Source of the DNA: Symbiodinium natans
Lineage: Eukaryota > Sar > Dinophyceae > Suessiales > Symbiodiniaceae
Direction: 5' to 3'
DNA length: 64,000 nt
Assembly: GCA_905221605.1 (NCBI GenBank)
Contig: CAJNDS010002292.1
Location: 434,001-498,000, forward strand
Made by a program: the position numbers and the translations under genes. Of this stretch, positions 63,851-64,000 are shown piece after piece. The notes under the pieces were generated by a model. It did no database searches and was not told the origin of the DNA. It saw nothing but the letters and a program-made list of their open reading frames with translations. Position 1 is the stretch's first letter. Every line of letters begins with the position of its first letter.

Positions 63851-64000
63851 GCGCAGCTGCGCTAGTAGAGTGAGCAATGTGAGCATGACTCTGTACCACA
63901 GTGAGTCGAAGAATCGTCGAAGAATATAAGAAGATCGGATCTTTGCACTTTGGGTCCAGGGATAGTCCACAGGGCCACGGACGGTGAGCCCTCAGGTGCC

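Noticed and set aside
1-64000. CRISPR arrays, rRNA and tRNA genes, bacterial operons
   Set aside because: None seen on either strand; tandem repeats here lack regular unique spacers.

Overview
This window looks like nuclear DNA of a dinoflagellate, most likely a Symbiodiniaceae alga. Four things point there. Protein-coding stretches are short exons split by introns that begin with GT, GC or GA and almost always end in AG followed by G. Degenerate TTTAGGG-like repeats are scattered inside the window. Large, mostly unidirectional gaps separate the exons and are full of simple repeats. Several genes belong to families that I know, from memory only, as strongly expanded in Symbiodinium. No bacterial-style operon, CRISPR array, rRNA or convincing tRNA is visible.

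Left end (1-3.7 kb, plus strand): a polyketide synthase gene running in from outside the window. It carries an acyl carrier protein domain followed by a complete ketosynthase domain cut into 14 exons, whose reading phases all fit together. No acyltransferase can be seen after it. From 3.7 to 12.3 kb I find mainly repeats and a few weak exon candidates. At 12.3-13.4 kb is a two-exon gene ending in an OB-fold domain like the anticodon-binding domain of lysyl-tRNA synthetase, without the catalytic domain.

Middle (13.9-32.8 kb, minus strand): two neighbouring units. The first (13,882-18,147) has long inverted arms made of a minisatellite. They enclose a 580-residue ORF of a Symbiodinium repeat-gene family and a second ORF with a GIY-YIG-nuclease-like segment, and together look like a mobile element. 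The second (about 20.4-32.8 kb) is a gene of some 25 exons. It begins with an ATG exon, continues through a lysine/alanine-rich tail-like region, then a domain whose motifs resemble a DNA cytosine methyltransferase, then charged helical exons. Its introns hold a 1.3-kb polypyrimidine tract, telomere-like repeats and members of a short terminal-inverted-repeat (MITE-like) family.

Right half (33-64 kb, mostly plus strand): remains of a pseudouridine synthase gene (33.5 kb), an intact-looking pentatricopeptide-repeat gene with one GA-AG intron (39.8-41.5 kb), a decayed non-LTR reverse transcriptase (43.6-44.7 kb) and a split ketoreductase domain of a polyketide synthase (46.0-46.4 kb). Beyond these lie an orphan J-domain exon (51.3 kb) and several exon groups of unknown function (53-55 kb and 61.9-63.9 kb). 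Whether the ketosynthase and ketoreductase parts belong to one gene spread over 45 kb or to two genes or fragments cannot be settled from the sequence alone.
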